Assembly: GCF_002161175.1 (NCBI RefSeq)
Contig: NZ_NFMA01000002.1
Span: 1 to 64,000 of the forward strand
DNA length: 64,000 nucleotides
Direction: 5' to 3'
Origin: Flavonifractor sp. An100
GTDB lineage: Bacteria > Bacillota > Clostridia > Oscillospirales > Oscillospiraceae
Shown: piece by piece, positions 44,663-53,039 of the stretch
Numbering within the stretch: the first letter of the stretch is position 1
How the letters are laid out: the number at the start of each line of letters is the position of its first letter
Notes under the pieces: generated by a model
Seen by the model: only the letters and a program-made list of their open reading frames with translations
The model's database searches: none
What the model was told of the DNA's origin: nothing
Program-made: the position numbers and the translations under genes

Positions 44663-45001
44663 ATGTCCGATTGTCTGTTCTGTAAGATCGCGGCGGGGGA
44701 GATTCCCTCCAACAAGGTCTATGAGGATGAGACGGTGTACGCCTTTTACGACATCGATCCCCAGGCTCCTACCCATTTCCTGGTGATTCCCAAGGCTCAC
44801 ATCGCCTCGGTGGCTGAGATCACTCCGGAGAACGCTACCGTGGTGGCCCATATCTTTGCGGTCATCTCCAAGGTGACTAAGGAGCTGGGTCTGGAGAGTT
44901 ACCGGGTGGTGTCCAACATCGGGGAGCAGGCGGGGCAGAGCGTGCCCCATCTCCACTTCCATGTGCTCTCCGGACGGGATATGACCTGGCCTCCGGGCTG
45001 A
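44663..45001 (+). CDS. HIT-family nucleotide-binding protein
   Basis: A 112-residue HIT protein: CLFCKIAAGEIPSNKVYEDE at the N-terminus, THFLVIPKAHIASVAEIT, and the histidine triad SVPHLHFHVLSGR. These Hint-type proteins hydrolyse phosphoramidate-linked nucleotides. Start ATG 44663 has AAAGGAGG upstream. A single gene between two strand changes. Confidence 0.93.
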   Translation: MSDCLFCKIAAGEIPSNKVYEDETVYAFYDIDPQAPTHFLVIPKAHIASVAEITPENATVVAHIFAVISKVTKELGLESYRVVSNIGEQAGQSVPHLHFHVLSGRDMTWPPG

Positions 45002-45053
45002 TGAAGCGCGTAAATCATATATGCGCCCTCATCCAAAGGGAAGAGGGCGCATT

Positions 45054-45425
45054 TTATTGCCATCTGGGGAAAGGACGGGAGAGGAGCAGCCATAACCCGC
45101 CCCCAATTTGGTAAGCCAGGAAGTCCCAGGGATCCAAGATTGCCCCCGGCTTCCACAGGGGAGCCAGCACCTCCCATACCAGACCGCAGGCCAGCAGCAG
45201 GGGGACCGTCTGCTTCCAGGAGCGGATGGGAGGAAAACGCCCCAGTCCAAGCAGAAAATCGGCCCAGGCGACGATGGCCAGACCGGCAAACAGGTCGTTG
45301 GCGTAGCAGGTGAGAAACCATCCGCACCAGCCGCCTGCCGCCGGGCGCAGCCACTGAGTATTGACCCAATAAAAGAGACCGGCAGACAGGCAAGTGCCCA
45401 GGGCCAGATAACGGCGGGCGCTCAT
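45054..45425 (-). CDS. Small membrane protein, VanZ-like topology
   Basis: A 123-residue protein with four predicted membrane segments (YLALGTCLSAGLFYWV, ANDLFAGLAIVAWADFLLGL, VPLLLACGLVWEVLAP, FLAYQIGGGLWLLLSRP). The NDL and WE-x-PLW...DPWD-x-x-AY pattern recalls VanZ-like membrane proteins. No function is assigned. Its ATG overlaps the stop of the XRE regulator by 4 bases (ATGA), so it is co-translated with it. Confidence 0.65.
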   Translation of the reverse strand: MSARRYLALGTCLSAGLFYWVNTQWLRPAAGGWCGWFLTCYANDLFAGLAIVAWADFLLGLGRFPPIRSWKQTVPLLLACGLVWEVLAPLWKPGAILDPWDFLAYQIGGGLWLLLSRPFPRWQ

Positions 45426-46120
45426 AGGATGGAGAGAAGGAACACAGCGGCAATAATCCCTAAAATCACAGCCAACACGGTGGCGCCGAAAGACATAGGC
45501 TCCTTGGCGGGGGTGGGAAGGGATTCCTTGGGGACCGGCTGGGAGGCCATCAGGTCCTCTACACTGCTGCCATCGCTGTCCCGGTAGACGGCGGCAGAGC
45601 TGGGGTCAGAAAAGTAGTTTAGAGCTTCTGATGCCCGGCTGGCGGACAACCCCCACATGAGAGTGACAGGAGCTTTTTTGGCCAGAGCCTCCCGCTGCTC
45701 CCGGTTTAAGCGGTAGATGGGAAACTCCGGGTTGCACCAGGACAGTTTGGACAGTTCTTCCAACGGATCGTCATGGAAAAGAGAGCCAGGGAGGAGCACC
45801 AGCGAGTAGGTGTCCGAGTCCCCGGAACGCAGGGAACGGCCGCAGCTGGGGCAGAAGTTGTCCAGCCCCGTGACGATGGTGTGGCAGCCGGGGCAGCGGA
45901 CCGGATTTTGGGCCTGCTCAGTCTCCTGACCCAGCAGCAGCCAGTCGGAGGATACCCCGAACAGCCGGCACATCTCAGCCACATAGGCCACATCGGGATT
46001 GGTTTGTCCGCTCTCCCATTTGCTCACCGCCTGGCGGGAGACCCCCAGCTTTTCCCCCAGCTGTTCCTGGGACAGTCCAGCCTGCTTTCGTGCCAGGGCG
46101 ATGCGTTCACTCAGTTCCAT
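45422..46120 (-). CDS. Membrane-anchored XRE regulator with zinc ribbon
   Basis: A 232-residue protein with a helix-turn-helix of the XRE/Cro type (residues ~5-60: ARKQAGLSQEQLGEKLGVSR then QAVSKWESGQTNPDVAYV), a zinc ribbon (CPGCHTIVTGLDNFCPSCG, ~75-95), a middle region with LTNREQREALAK-like WCNPEFPIYRLNREQREAL, and a C-terminal membrane segment (VLAVILGIIAAVFLLSIL). This layout of a cytoplasmic DNA-binding head and membrane tail is common in Clostridia. It is linked to the small membrane protein downstream. Targets unknown. Confidence 0.88.
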   Translation of the reverse strand: MELSERIALARKQAGLSQEQLGEKLGVSRQAVSKWESGQTNPDVAYVAEMCRLFGVSSDWLLLGQETEQAQNPVRCPGCHTIVTGLDNFCPSCGRSLRSGDSDTYSLVLLPGSLFHDDPLEELSKLSWCNPEFPIYRLNREQREALAKKAPVTLMWGLSASRASEALNYFSDPSSAAVYRDSDGSSVEDLMASQPVPKESLPTPAKEPMSFGATVLAVILGIIAAVFLLSIL

Positions 46121-46264
46121 ATGATCTCTCCTTTGCCCCAGTTGGGGCCTGTTTCTCTGCTTTCAGGATAGCAAACTGTGGGGGAAATGACAAGAAAAAG
46201 AAGCTGGAAACCTGTCAACCTCAGGTTGCGTGGGGAAAAATAGGGCAAAAAGAGGGGAGTAGAC

Positions 46265-46525
46265 TTGACACATCTTTAGTTGGATGATAATATAATGGCC
46301 TGAAAGCGCAAGGAACGGAAAGAGTACCATCCGCGGCAAAGAACAGAGAGGGCCCTTCACCGGCTGAAAGGGGGCCTGCGGCGTCGGGATGGGAAGTGCA
46401 TCCGGGAGCGTGGGGCGTAATGGCCCCCGGCTCGGCCCCGATAGCGGCCGGACAAGTGAGAAATGAGAGTGGAACCGCGAGTGATCGCCTCTTATGCCCA
46501 AGGTGGGCGTGGGAGGTGTTTTTTG
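46265..46525 (+). promoter_or_regulatory. T-box leader, cysteine-type, with promoter
   Basis: TTGACA (46265-46270) and TAATAT (46288-46293), 17 apart. Stem I shows CAGAGAGGGCCC and GGCTGAAAGGG, and the likely specifier is TGC (46397-46399, Cys) in AAGTGCATCCGGGAGCG, parallel to the alanine leader. The T-box AGAGTGGAACCGCG is at 46466-46479, and the terminator stem ~46486-46517, with several G-T pairs, ends in TTTTTT. The downstream genes cysE and cysS fit cysteine sensing. It fills the 455-base gap. Confidence 0.9.
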
Positions 46526-46575
46526 TTGCCTCCGACGCCTGCTGTACAACCATCTGCACGGGAAAAGGAGGAACT

Positions 46576-47250
46576 ATGTTTCAATCCCTAAATGAGACGC
46601 TGGAGGCCTACCAGCGTCGGGACCCGGCCGCCCGGTCCAAACTGGAGATTCTCCTGCTGTATCAGGGGGTCCATGCCACCTTGTATCATCGCCTCGCTCA
46701 TTGGCTATACTGTCACAACCGAAAATTTTTGGCCCGCTGGGTGTCCCAGTGGAGCCGGTTCTGGACCGGAATTGAGATCCACCCCGGAGCCAAGATTGGC
46801 CGCCGCCTGGTCATTGACCACGGTATGGGCATTGTCATCGGAGAGACCGCCGAGGTGGGAGATGACTGCCTGCTGTACCACGGAGTCACCCTTGGCGGCA
46901 CCGGCAAGGACCATGGCAAGCGCCACCCCACCATTGGCAACAATGTGCTCATCGGCTGCGGGGCCAAGATTCTGGGCCCCTTCAAAGTAGGCGATGGGGC
47001 CCGGATCGCAGCAAACTCTGTGGTGCTCAGCGAGGTGCCCCAGGATGCCACCGCTGTGGGCATCCCAGCCCAGATCGTCCGCATTGCCGGCCGGAGCACC
47101 CACTACGCCGACGAGGTGGACCAGACCAGCGTGGAGAACCCCACTCTGGAACGGCTGGAGGCCCTCTCTGCCCGGCTGGAATTTGTGGAACAGCTGTTGG
47201 ACCGCCAGTTTGCCCCTCAGATCGTTGGGCAGGGCAAGGGAAAGAACTAA
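46576..47250 (+). CDS. cysE: Serine O-acetyltransferase
   Basis: A 224-residue left-handed beta-helix acetyltransferase: [77 protein letters not shown] and [20 protein letters not shown]. It makes O-acetylserine from serine and acetyl-CoA, the carbon precursor of cysteine. Start ATG 46576 has AAAAGGAGG upstream. With cysS it is under the cysteine T-box, so starvation for Cys-tRNA raises both synthesis and charging. Confidence 0.95.
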   Translation: MFQSLNETLEAYQRRDPAARSKLEILLLYQGVHATLYHRLAHWLYCHNRKFLARWVSQWSRFWTGIEIHPGAKIGRRLVIDHGMGIVIGETAEVGDDCLLYHGVTLGGTGKDHGKRHPTIGNNVLIGCGAKILGPFKVGDGARIAANSVVLSEVPQDATAVGIPAQIVRIAGRSTHYADEVDQTSVENPTLERLEALSARLEFVEQLLDRQFAPQIVGQGKGKN

Positions 47251-47292
47251 AGAATCACCAGAAAGAGAATAACATTGCAAGGAGAGATTGCT

Positions 47293-48744
47293 ATGCTGCT
47301 GTATAATTCCGCAACCCATAAGAAGGAAGAATTTCGCACCCACACACCTGGCCATGTGGAGATGTATACCTGTGGTCCTACCGTGTATCACTTTGCCCAC
47401 ATCGGCAACCTGCGTTCCTATATCATGGAGGATGTGCTGGAAAAATTCCTACGCTATACCGGCTATGATGTCAACCGGGTCATGAACATTACCGACGTGG
47501 GCCATCTGGCCTCGGACGCGGACACCGGGGAGGATAAGATGCTCAAGGGTGCCAAGCGGGAGCACAAGACGGTGATGGAGATCGCCCAGTTCTATACCGA
47601 CGCCTTCTTTGAGGACTGCCGGAAGCTGAATATCCGCCGCCCCGATACCGTACAGCCCGCCACCGGCTGCATCGACGAGTATATCAAGATCGTCACCGGC
47701 CTGCTGGATAAGGGCTATGCCTATGTGGCGGGGGGAAATGTGTACTTTGACTCCTCCAAGCTGGAGCGGTACTATATTTTCAACGACCACGACGAGGAGG
47801 ACTTGGCGGTGGGCGTCCGGGAGGGCGTGGAGGAGGACACCAACAAGCGGAACAAAAATGACTTTGTCCTCTGGTTCACCAAGTCCAAGTTTGAGGATCA
47901 GGCTCTGAAGTGGGATTCCCCCTGGGGCGTGGGCTATCCCGGATGGCATATCGAGTGCTCGGGCATTTCCCTGAAGTACAATGGAGAATATCTGGACCTC
48001 CACTGCGGCGGCATTGACAACGCCTTCCCCCACCACACCAATGAGATTGCCCAGTCGGAGTCCTATCTGGGCCACCCCTGGTGCAGCCAGTGGTTCCACG
48101 TCCACCACCTGAACACCTCCAGCGGCAAGATGTCCAAGTCCAAGGGAGAATTTTTGACTGTTTCCCTGCTGGAGGAAAAGGGTTATGACCCCCTGGCCTA
48201 CCGCTTCTTCTGCCTACAGTCCCACTACCGCAAGGGGCTGGTGTTTACCTGGGAGAACCTGGACAACGCTGCCCAGGCCTACGGTAAGCTGATTGCCCGG
48301 GTGGCTGCCCTCAATCCCCAGGACGGGGCGGTGGACGAGGCCGTTTTGGCAGAGTACCGGGAGAAATTTGACCGCCAGGTGGGCAATGACCTGAATACCT
48401 CGATGGGAATCACCGCTCTCTATGATGCCCTGAAGGCCAAAACCAACGATGCCACCAAGCTGGCCATTTTGGATAATTTTGACCAGGTGCTCTCCCTGTC
48501 TCTGCTGGAAAAGGGGGCGGCCAAGCGGAAGGAGCAGGAGAACGCCAAGCAGAATACTGCATCTCAGGGGGGATATACGGTTACTGGTGAAGGGGATCCC
48601 GCCATTGATGCTCTGGTACTGGAGCGTGGGCAGGCCAAGAATGCAAAGAATTTTGCCCGTGCCGACGCCATCCGGGAGGAACTGAAGGGAAAAGGAATTG
48701 AAGTGACCGACGTTCCCGGTGGCGCAATCTGGAAACGGGTATAA
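47293..48744 (+). CDS. cysS: Cysteinyl-tRNA synthetase
   Basis: A 483-residue class I synthetase: zinc/active site MYTCGPTVYHFAHIGNLRSY (HIGN), VMNITDVGHLASDADTGEDK, GWHIECSGISLKY, zinc-binding HCGGIDNAFPHHTNE, and KMSKS in SSGKMSKSKGEF. Start ATG 47293 has GGAGAG 6 bases before it; the frame's earlier TTG at 47275 is not needed. It is 42 bases after cysE. Confidence 0.96.
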   Translation: MLLYNSATHKKEEFRTHTPGHVEMYTCGPTVYHFAHIGNLRSYIMEDVLEKFLRYTGYDVNRVMNITDVGHLASDADTGEDKMLKGAKREHKTVMEIAQFYTDAFFEDCRKLNIRRPDTVQPATGCIDEYIKIVTGLLDKGYAYVAGGNVYFDSSKLERYYIFNDHDEEDLAVGVREGVEEDTNKRNKNDFVLWFTKSKFEDQALKWDSPWGVGYPGWHIECSGISLKYNGEYLDLHCGGIDNAFPHHTNEIAQSESYLGHPWCSQWFHVHHLNTSSGKMSKSKGEFLTVSLLEEKGYDPLAYRFFCLQSHYRKGLVFTWENLDNAAQAYGKLIARVAALNPQDGAVDEAVLAEYREKFDRQVGNDLNTSMGITALYDALKAKTNDATKLAILDNFDQVLSLSLLEKGAAKRKEQENAKQNTASQGGYTVTGEGDPAIDALVLERGQAKNAKNFARADAIREELKGKGIEVTDVPGGAIWKRV

Positions 48745-48781
48745 AAAAACTGGGATGGGAAAAATATTCCCGTCCGCCCCA

Positions 48782-48810
48782 TTGACACATAAGCTGATTT
48801 CTGCTATACT
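48782..48810 (+). promoter_or_regulatory. Promoter of the rubrerythrin gene with possible metal-regulator box
   Basis: TTGACA (48782-48787) and TATACT (48805-48810) are exactly 17 apart. Just after lies TAATAAGAATCGTTATCG (~48821-48838), with an AGAATC/GTTATC-like half-site pair that loosely resembles Fur/PerR boxes. The promoter is clear; the box is a guess. Confidence 0.75.
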
Positions 48811-48878
48811 GAATCCAGATTAATAAGAATCGTTATCGTTTTAACACAACTGAACACAAAGAAAGTGAGGAACAAACG

Positions 48879-49415
48879 ATGCCTGAATTAAAGGGAAGCA
48901 AGACTGAGCAGAATCTGTGGACCGCCTTTGCCGGGGAGTCCCAGGCCCGCAACAAGTATACCTATTATGCCTCCAAGGCCAAGTCTGACGGCTATGTCCA
49001 GATCGCGAATATCTTTGAGGAGACGGCTGCCAACGAGAAGGAGCACGCCAAGATCTGGTTTAAGCTGCTGGAGGGGATCGGCTCCACCGCTGAGAACCTG
49101 AAGGCCGCTGCCGAGGGTGAGAACTACGAGTGGACCGATATGTACGCCACCATGGCCAAGGAGGCCAAGGAGGAGGGCTTCGATCACATTGCCTATCTCT
49201 TTGAGGAAGTGGGCAAGATCGAGAAGGAGCACGAGGAGCGCTACCGCAAGCTGCTGGCCAATGTGGAGGGTGGCCTGGTCTTCTCCCGCGACGGCGACAT
49301 GATCTGGCAGTGCGGCAACTGCGGCCACATCCATGTGGGCAAGCAGGCTCCCGAGGTTTGCCCGGTGTGTGCCCATCCCAAGTCCTTCTTCCAGCTGAAG
49401 GCGGAGAACTATTGA
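48879..49415 (+). CDS. rbr: Rubrerythrin
   Basis: A 178-residue non-heme di-iron protein. N-terminal four-helix domain with [29 protein letters not shown], and [19 protein letters not shown] (the Glu/His ligands), then a C-terminal rubredoxin-like domain [10 protein letters not shown] ... [11 protein letters not shown] with two CxxC pairs binding one iron. It reduces peroxide in anaerobes. A strong promoter and a terminator make it a single-gene unit; codon bias suggests high expression. Confidence 0.96.
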   Translation: MPELKGSKTEQNLWTAFAGESQARNKYTYYASKAKSDGYVQIANIFEETAANEKEHAKIWFKLLEGIGSTAENLKAAAEGENYEWTDMYATMAKEAKEEGFDHIAYLFEEVGKIEKEHEERYRKLLANVEGGLVFSRDGDMIWQCGNCGHIHVGKQAPEVCPVCAHPKSFFQLKAENY

Positions 49416-49432
49416 TTGCTCAATAAAAAACG

Positions 49433-49465
49433 GGGAGCGGAGACAGAAGTCTCCGCTCCCTTTTT
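49433..49465 (+). terminator. Terminator of rubrerythrin
   Basis: A perfect 12-bp stem (49433-49444 with 49449-49460), loop AGAA, then TTTTTG. Confidence 0.9.
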
Positions 49466-49545
49466 GCTTGGGAGGAGGGGGGGTTGCAAAGAAGTCCGAA
49501 ATCGGATATAATAAAAGTGCGTGGAAGAAAAAAGGAGTTGTTATT

Positions 49546-50175
49546 TTGTTTTCCCGGTTAAAGCCAAGGCAGTATATGGTCGCCCTGTTGGGCAGCGGAA
49601 TATTGGCCTTTGGCCTGTACAATGTGCATGCGATGTCCGGCGTGACAGAGGGTGGGGTACTGGGTATGACCCTGTTTCTCCACCACTGGTTTGGTCTGTC
49701 TCCGGCAATCTCCGGCCTGGTGATGAACGCAGCTTGCTATCTGCTGGGTTGGCGGGCGCTGGGGCGTGGATTTATTGGATGCTCTCTGGTGGCAGGGGGA
49801 GGGTTTTCCCTCTTTTATGCCCTGTTTGAACGGTTTGAGCCCCTCTGGCCACAGCTGGCGGATGTCCCTGTTTTGGCCGCGGTGCTGGGCGCCGTATTCG
49901 TAGGGGTGGGGGCTGGCCTGAGTGTACGGGCTGGCGGGGCTCCATCCGGAGATGACGCGTTAGCTATGAGCATATCCAAGCTCACAAAGGTAAATATACA
50001 GTGGGCCTATCTGGTCAGCGACCTGGTGGTGCTGGCTCTGTCTGCCACCTATATTTCCCTGGACCGGCTGGCCTGTTCTCTGCTGACGGTGCTGCTCTCT
50101 GGACAGATTATCGGTGTGGTTCAGCGCGCGGGTCAGAAACCAGACCCGGTACGAAAGGAAGAAGCGGAAGGCTAA
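49546..50175 (+). CDS. YitT/YczE-like membrane protein
   Basis: A 209-residue integral membrane protein with about five hydrophobic segments: VALLGSGILAFGLYNVHA, MSGVTEGGVLGMTLFLHHWF, GLVMNAACYLLGW, AVLGAVFVGVGAGLSVRAGG, LVSDLVVLALS. The VTEGGVLG and GGAPSGDDALA stretches are typical of the YitT membrane family (DUF161). Start TTG 49546 has AAAGGAG 8 bases upstream; the longer frame (49468) would include the terminator region. It is shorter than YitT itself, lacking the C-terminal soluble domain. Function unknown. Confidence 0.82.
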   Translation: MFSRLKPRQYMVALLGSGILAFGLYNVHAMSGVTEGGVLGMTLFLHHWFGLSPAISGLVMNAACYLLGWRALGRGFIGCSLVAGGGFSLFYALFERFEPLWPQLADVPVLAAVLGAVFVGVGAGLSVRAGGAPSGDDALAMSISKLTKVNIQWAYLVSDLVVLALSATYISLDRLACSLLTVLLSGQIIGVVQRAGQKPDPVRKEEAEG

Positions 50176-50228
50176 CAAAAACCAATGGGATTCGATGAAG
50201 TTCCACGCATCATCATTTGAAAAAGAAA

Positions 50229-50253
50229 AGCCCCCGGCCGTTGGCCGGGGGCT
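50229..50253 (-). terminator. Terminator of the amino acid ABC operon
   Basis: A perfect 11-bp stem (50229-50239 with 50243-50253), followed on the minus strand by TTTCTTTTTC, right after the ATPase gene stop. Confidence 0.88.
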
Positions 50254-50262
50254 TGCTGTTTG

Positions 50263-50985
50263 TCACAGAACTTTGGAGAGAAATTCTTGGGTTCGGGCTT
50301 CCTTGGGATTGGCGAAGAAGGCGTGGGGCTCATTCTGCTCCAGAATATGGCCCCCGTCCATAAAGAGAACCCGGGTACCCACCTCGCGGGCAAAGCCCAT
50401 CTCGTGAGTGACCACCACCATGGTCATTCCCTCGTTGGCCAACTCCTTCATGACCTCCAGCACCTCGCCCACCATCTCAGGGTCCAGGGCGGAGGTGGGC
50501 TCGTCAAAGAGCATCAGCTTGGGCTTCATGGCCAGAGCCCGGACAATGGCGATGCGCTGCTTCTGGCCGCCGGAGAGCTGGGCGGGGTAGGCATCGGCCT
50601 TATCCTCCAAACCGACCCGCTTGAGCAGGGCAGAGGCAGTATCGTTGGCCTCTGCCTGGCTCATGAGCTTGGTGCGCACCGGAGCCAGGGTGATGTTTTT
50701 CCGGATGGTCATGTTGGGGAAAAGGTTGAAGTGCTGGAACACCATTCCCATCTGCTGGCGGATCTTGTCAATGTCAGCCTTGGGATCGGTGACCTCCTGG
50801 CCGTTGAACGTGATGGTGCCGGAGGTTGGAGTCTCCAACAGATTGAGGCAGCGCAGGAAGGTGGATTTGCCCGAGCCAGAGGGCCCGATCACCACTACCT
50901 TCTCTCCCGGGTAAATGTGCTCGGAGATATTGTCCAGGACCAGGTGGTCCCCAAAGGACTTGCTCAGGTTTTTAACGTCGATCAC
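50263..50985 (-). CDS. Polar amino acid ABC transporter ATPase
   Basis: A 240-residue GlnQ/HisP-type ATPase: [17 protein letters not shown], Walker [18 protein letters not shown]-loop [14 protein letters not shown], signature [17 protein letters not shown], Walker [17 protein letters not shown], and switch [11 protein letters not shown] start at GTG 50985, with AAAGGAGG upstream; this overlaps the permease end by 14 bases. It powers import of a polar amino acid with the permease and binding protein upstream. Confidence 0.93.
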   Translation of the reverse strand: MIDVKNLSKSFGDHLVLDNISEHIYPGEKVVVIGPSGSGKSTFLRCLNLLETPTSGTITFNGQEVTDPKADIDKIRQQMGMVFQHFNLFPNMTIRKNITLAPVRTKLMSQAEANDTASALLKRVGLEDKADAYPAQLSGGQKQRIAIVRALAMKPKLMLFDEPTSALDPEMVGEVLEVMKELANEGMTMVVVTHEMGFAREVGTRVLFMDGGHILEQNEPHAFFANPKEARTQEFLSKVL

Positions 50986-51706
50986 TTTCCCGCAGCCTCC
51001 TTTCCAGCTTGCCCTGGAGCCAGGTGAGAACAACCACGATGGTTAAGTACATGATGGCGATGCCGATGTAGGGGGGCATATAGTCAAAATTGTTCCCAGC
51101 AATTCGGGAGGCACGGTAGGTCAAATCTGCCAGACCGATGGTGTTGACCAGGGAGGTATCCTTGAACAGGGTGATACACTCGTTGCCCAGAGAGGGCAGG
51201 ATGTTCTTGAAGGCCTGGGGAATGATGATAAAGCGCATGGTATCCAAGTAGCCAAGCCCCAGGGAGCGCCCGGCCTCGCTCTGGCCGATGTCCACGCTCA
51301 TCAAGCCGCCACGGACGATCTCGGCCACATAGGCTCCGGAGTTAATGCCCAGAGCCACGACACCAATCATAAATTTGTTGCGGCTAGAAGAGAAGATGAC
51401 GAAATTCCAGATAAGGATCTGGACCATCATGGGGGTGCCACGGATGATGGTGGTGTAAATCTGGCAGATCACATTGAGAATGCCCAGGAAAATATTCTTT
51501 CGGCGGCCCGGGCGCTGCTGTGCGTGGGCGGTACGGATGATAGCCACCATCACGCCCAGAATGGTGCCCGCAATCAGAGCCACAATAGTCAGTTCCAAGG
51601 TGGTGAGCAAGCCCTGCAAATAGAGCTGCCAGACATCATCTCTGATAAAAGCGGCGTAAAAGCGTGGTCCCAGTCGGTCCAACCAGTCGATAAGCCCTTG
51701 GATCAT
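50972..51706 (-). CDS. Polar amino acid ABC transporter permease
   Basis: A 244-residue HisM/GlnP-type permease: [20 protein letters not shown], about five membrane segments, and the coupling (EAA) loop region [20 protein letters not shown] followed by [16 protein letters not shown]. Start ATG 51706 has GGGAGGG upstream. The single permease probably forms a homodimer. The substrate cannot be named from this gene. Confidence 0.93.
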   Translation of the reverse strand: MIQGLIDWLDRLGPRFYAAFIRDDVWQLYLQGLLTTLELTIVALIAGTILGVMVAIIRTAHAQQRPGRRKNIFLGILNVICQIYTTIIRGTPMMVQILIWNFVIFSSSRNKFMIGVVALGINSGAYVAEIVRGGLMSVDIGQSEAGRSLGLGYLDTMRFIIIPQAFKNILPSLGNECITLFKDTSLVNTIGLADLTYRASRIAGNNFDYMPPYIGIAIMYLTIVVVLTWLQGKLERRLRESDRR

Positions 51707-51775
51707 GGAATCCCTCCCTCTTCCGGATGACAGGAAAAGAGCGGCCACGCAGGCCGCCCTTTCCCGTTAAATTTG

Positions 51776-52657
51776 TTACTCGGCGGTGATGTATTTATCC
51801 ACGATAGCCTGGAAGGTACCGTCGGCCTTCAGCTCAGCCACAGCAGTGTTCACAGCCTCCAGCAGGGCGGTGTTGCCCTTGGCAAAGCCGATGGCGTAGT
51901 CCTCCTCCACCCAGGGGGTGTCCAGGATCTTCAGACCCTCGTTGGCAGCCACAAAGGCCTTGGCGGGCTCGTTGTCAATGATGACCGCGTCGATCTGGCC
52001 GTTGACCAGGGCCATGACAGCCAGGGCGCCATTGTCGTAAGCGGTGACGTGGTCCTCACCGTAGCCATCCTCCTCCACGGGAGCGGAGGCGTAAATGTAG
52101 CCGGTGGTGGCAGCCTGGCAGCCAATCATCTCGGCGTTGGCCAGGTCATCCAGAGTCTGGATGGGGGAGTCCTCCTTGACGATGACCACCTGAACGCCAG
52201 TGGCGTAGCTGTCAGAGAAGTCCATGAGCTCCAGACGGTCGGGGGTGACAGAGATGCCAGCCATGGCGATGTCGCTCTGTCCGTTCTGCACGGCGGTGAG
52301 AGCGGCGTCAAAGCCCATGTCCATGATCTCGAGCTCCAGGCCCAGCTTCTGGGCGATGGCACCGGCGACCTCCACATCGATGCCCTCAAACTGGCCGTCA
52401 GCAGTGGTCATCTCATAGGGAGGGAAGGCGGCGTTGGTGCTCATGATGAGCTTGCCCTCTTCCACGGTGGTGAACTCGCCGTAGTTACCGGCAGAAGAGG
52501 AATCTCCGGCGGAGGAGGCATCTCCAGCGGAGGAAGCAGAACCGGTGGAAGAGGTGCTGCCGGCAGAGGAAGCGGAGCTGGAGCTGCCGCTGCTGCCGCA
52601 GGCGGCCAGGCTCAGAGCCATGGCCAGAGCCAGGGTCAAAGCAAGAAACTTTTTCAT
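51776..52657 (-). CDS. Amino acid-binding lipoprotein of ABC importer
   Basis: A 293-residue family 3 solute-binding protein. Signal peptide MKKFLALTLALAMALSLAAC with lipidated Cys20, then a ~40-residue Ser/Ala/Gly linker, then the binding domain: KLIMSTNAAFPPYEMT, FEGIDVEVAGAIAQKLGLEL, VQNGQSDIAMAGISVTPDR, and FAKGNTALLEAVNTAVAELK. It captures an amino acid at the cell surface for the permease. Start ATG 52657 with AAAAGGAG upstream. First gene of the operon; the gap to the permease is 69 bases. Codon bias suggests high expression. Confidence 0.93.
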   Translation of the reverse strand: MKKFLALTLALAMALSLAACGSSGSSSSASSAGSTSSTGSASSAGDASSAGDSSSAGNYGEFTTVEEGKLIMSTNAAFPPYEMTTADGQFEGIDVEVAGAIAQKLGLELEIMDMGFDAALTAVQNGQSDIAMAGISVTPDRLELMDFSDSYATGVQVVIVKEDSPIQTLDDLANAEMIGCQAATTGYIYASAPVEEDGYGEDHVTAYDNGALAVMALVNGQIDAVIIDNEPAKAFVAANEGLKILDTPWVEEDYAIGFAKGNTALLEAVNTAVAELKADGTFQAIVDKYITAE

Positions 52658-52708
52658 ATTAAAACTCCTTTTCAATGAGCGTCGGGCCAAAGCCCGGACA
52701 TTGAAAAG

Positions 52709-52737
52709 AGTATACCCCAAGAGATATGCACAGTCAA
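52709..52737 (-). promoter_or_regulatory. Promoter of the amino acid ABC operon
   Basis: On the minus strand TTGACT (52737-52732) and TATACT (52714-52709) are exactly 17 apart, 52 bases before the binding-protein start. The early transcript can form a hairpin (GTCCGGGC/GCCCGACG, ~52682-52701). The rest of the 380-base gap up to 53040 is AT-rich with a TATAAT at 52812-52817 but no matching -35 for the plus-strand gene. Confidence 0.82.
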
Positions 52738-53039
52738 TATATAAATATTCAAAAAAGAGAAAAAAACACTCTGTTTTTTGGTAAAAAGCGGCAAGGTAAA
52801 GCGAATGACACTATAATTAAGGCAAAAGAAGAAAGAGGACAGCTGTAAGGGCAATGAATATTCATAAAAAAATGAATAAAAAGAGAAAACCAGGGAACGT
52901 TTTCCGCTGAATTACGTCTAGAATAGAAAGGCGAATGGAAACATTTTCGAAAGTTTTTACAATTCCTCTTGCAACGAAAGAGGGACGGGTATACCATAAG
53001 AAGAACCGGCAATCGCCGTTTGGTTTTTGGAGGATCGAA

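Noticed and set aside
52812-52817. TATAAT as the -10 of the LtaS-type gene
   Set aside because: No -35-like hexamer lies 16-18 bases upstream, and the gene starts over 200 bases later.
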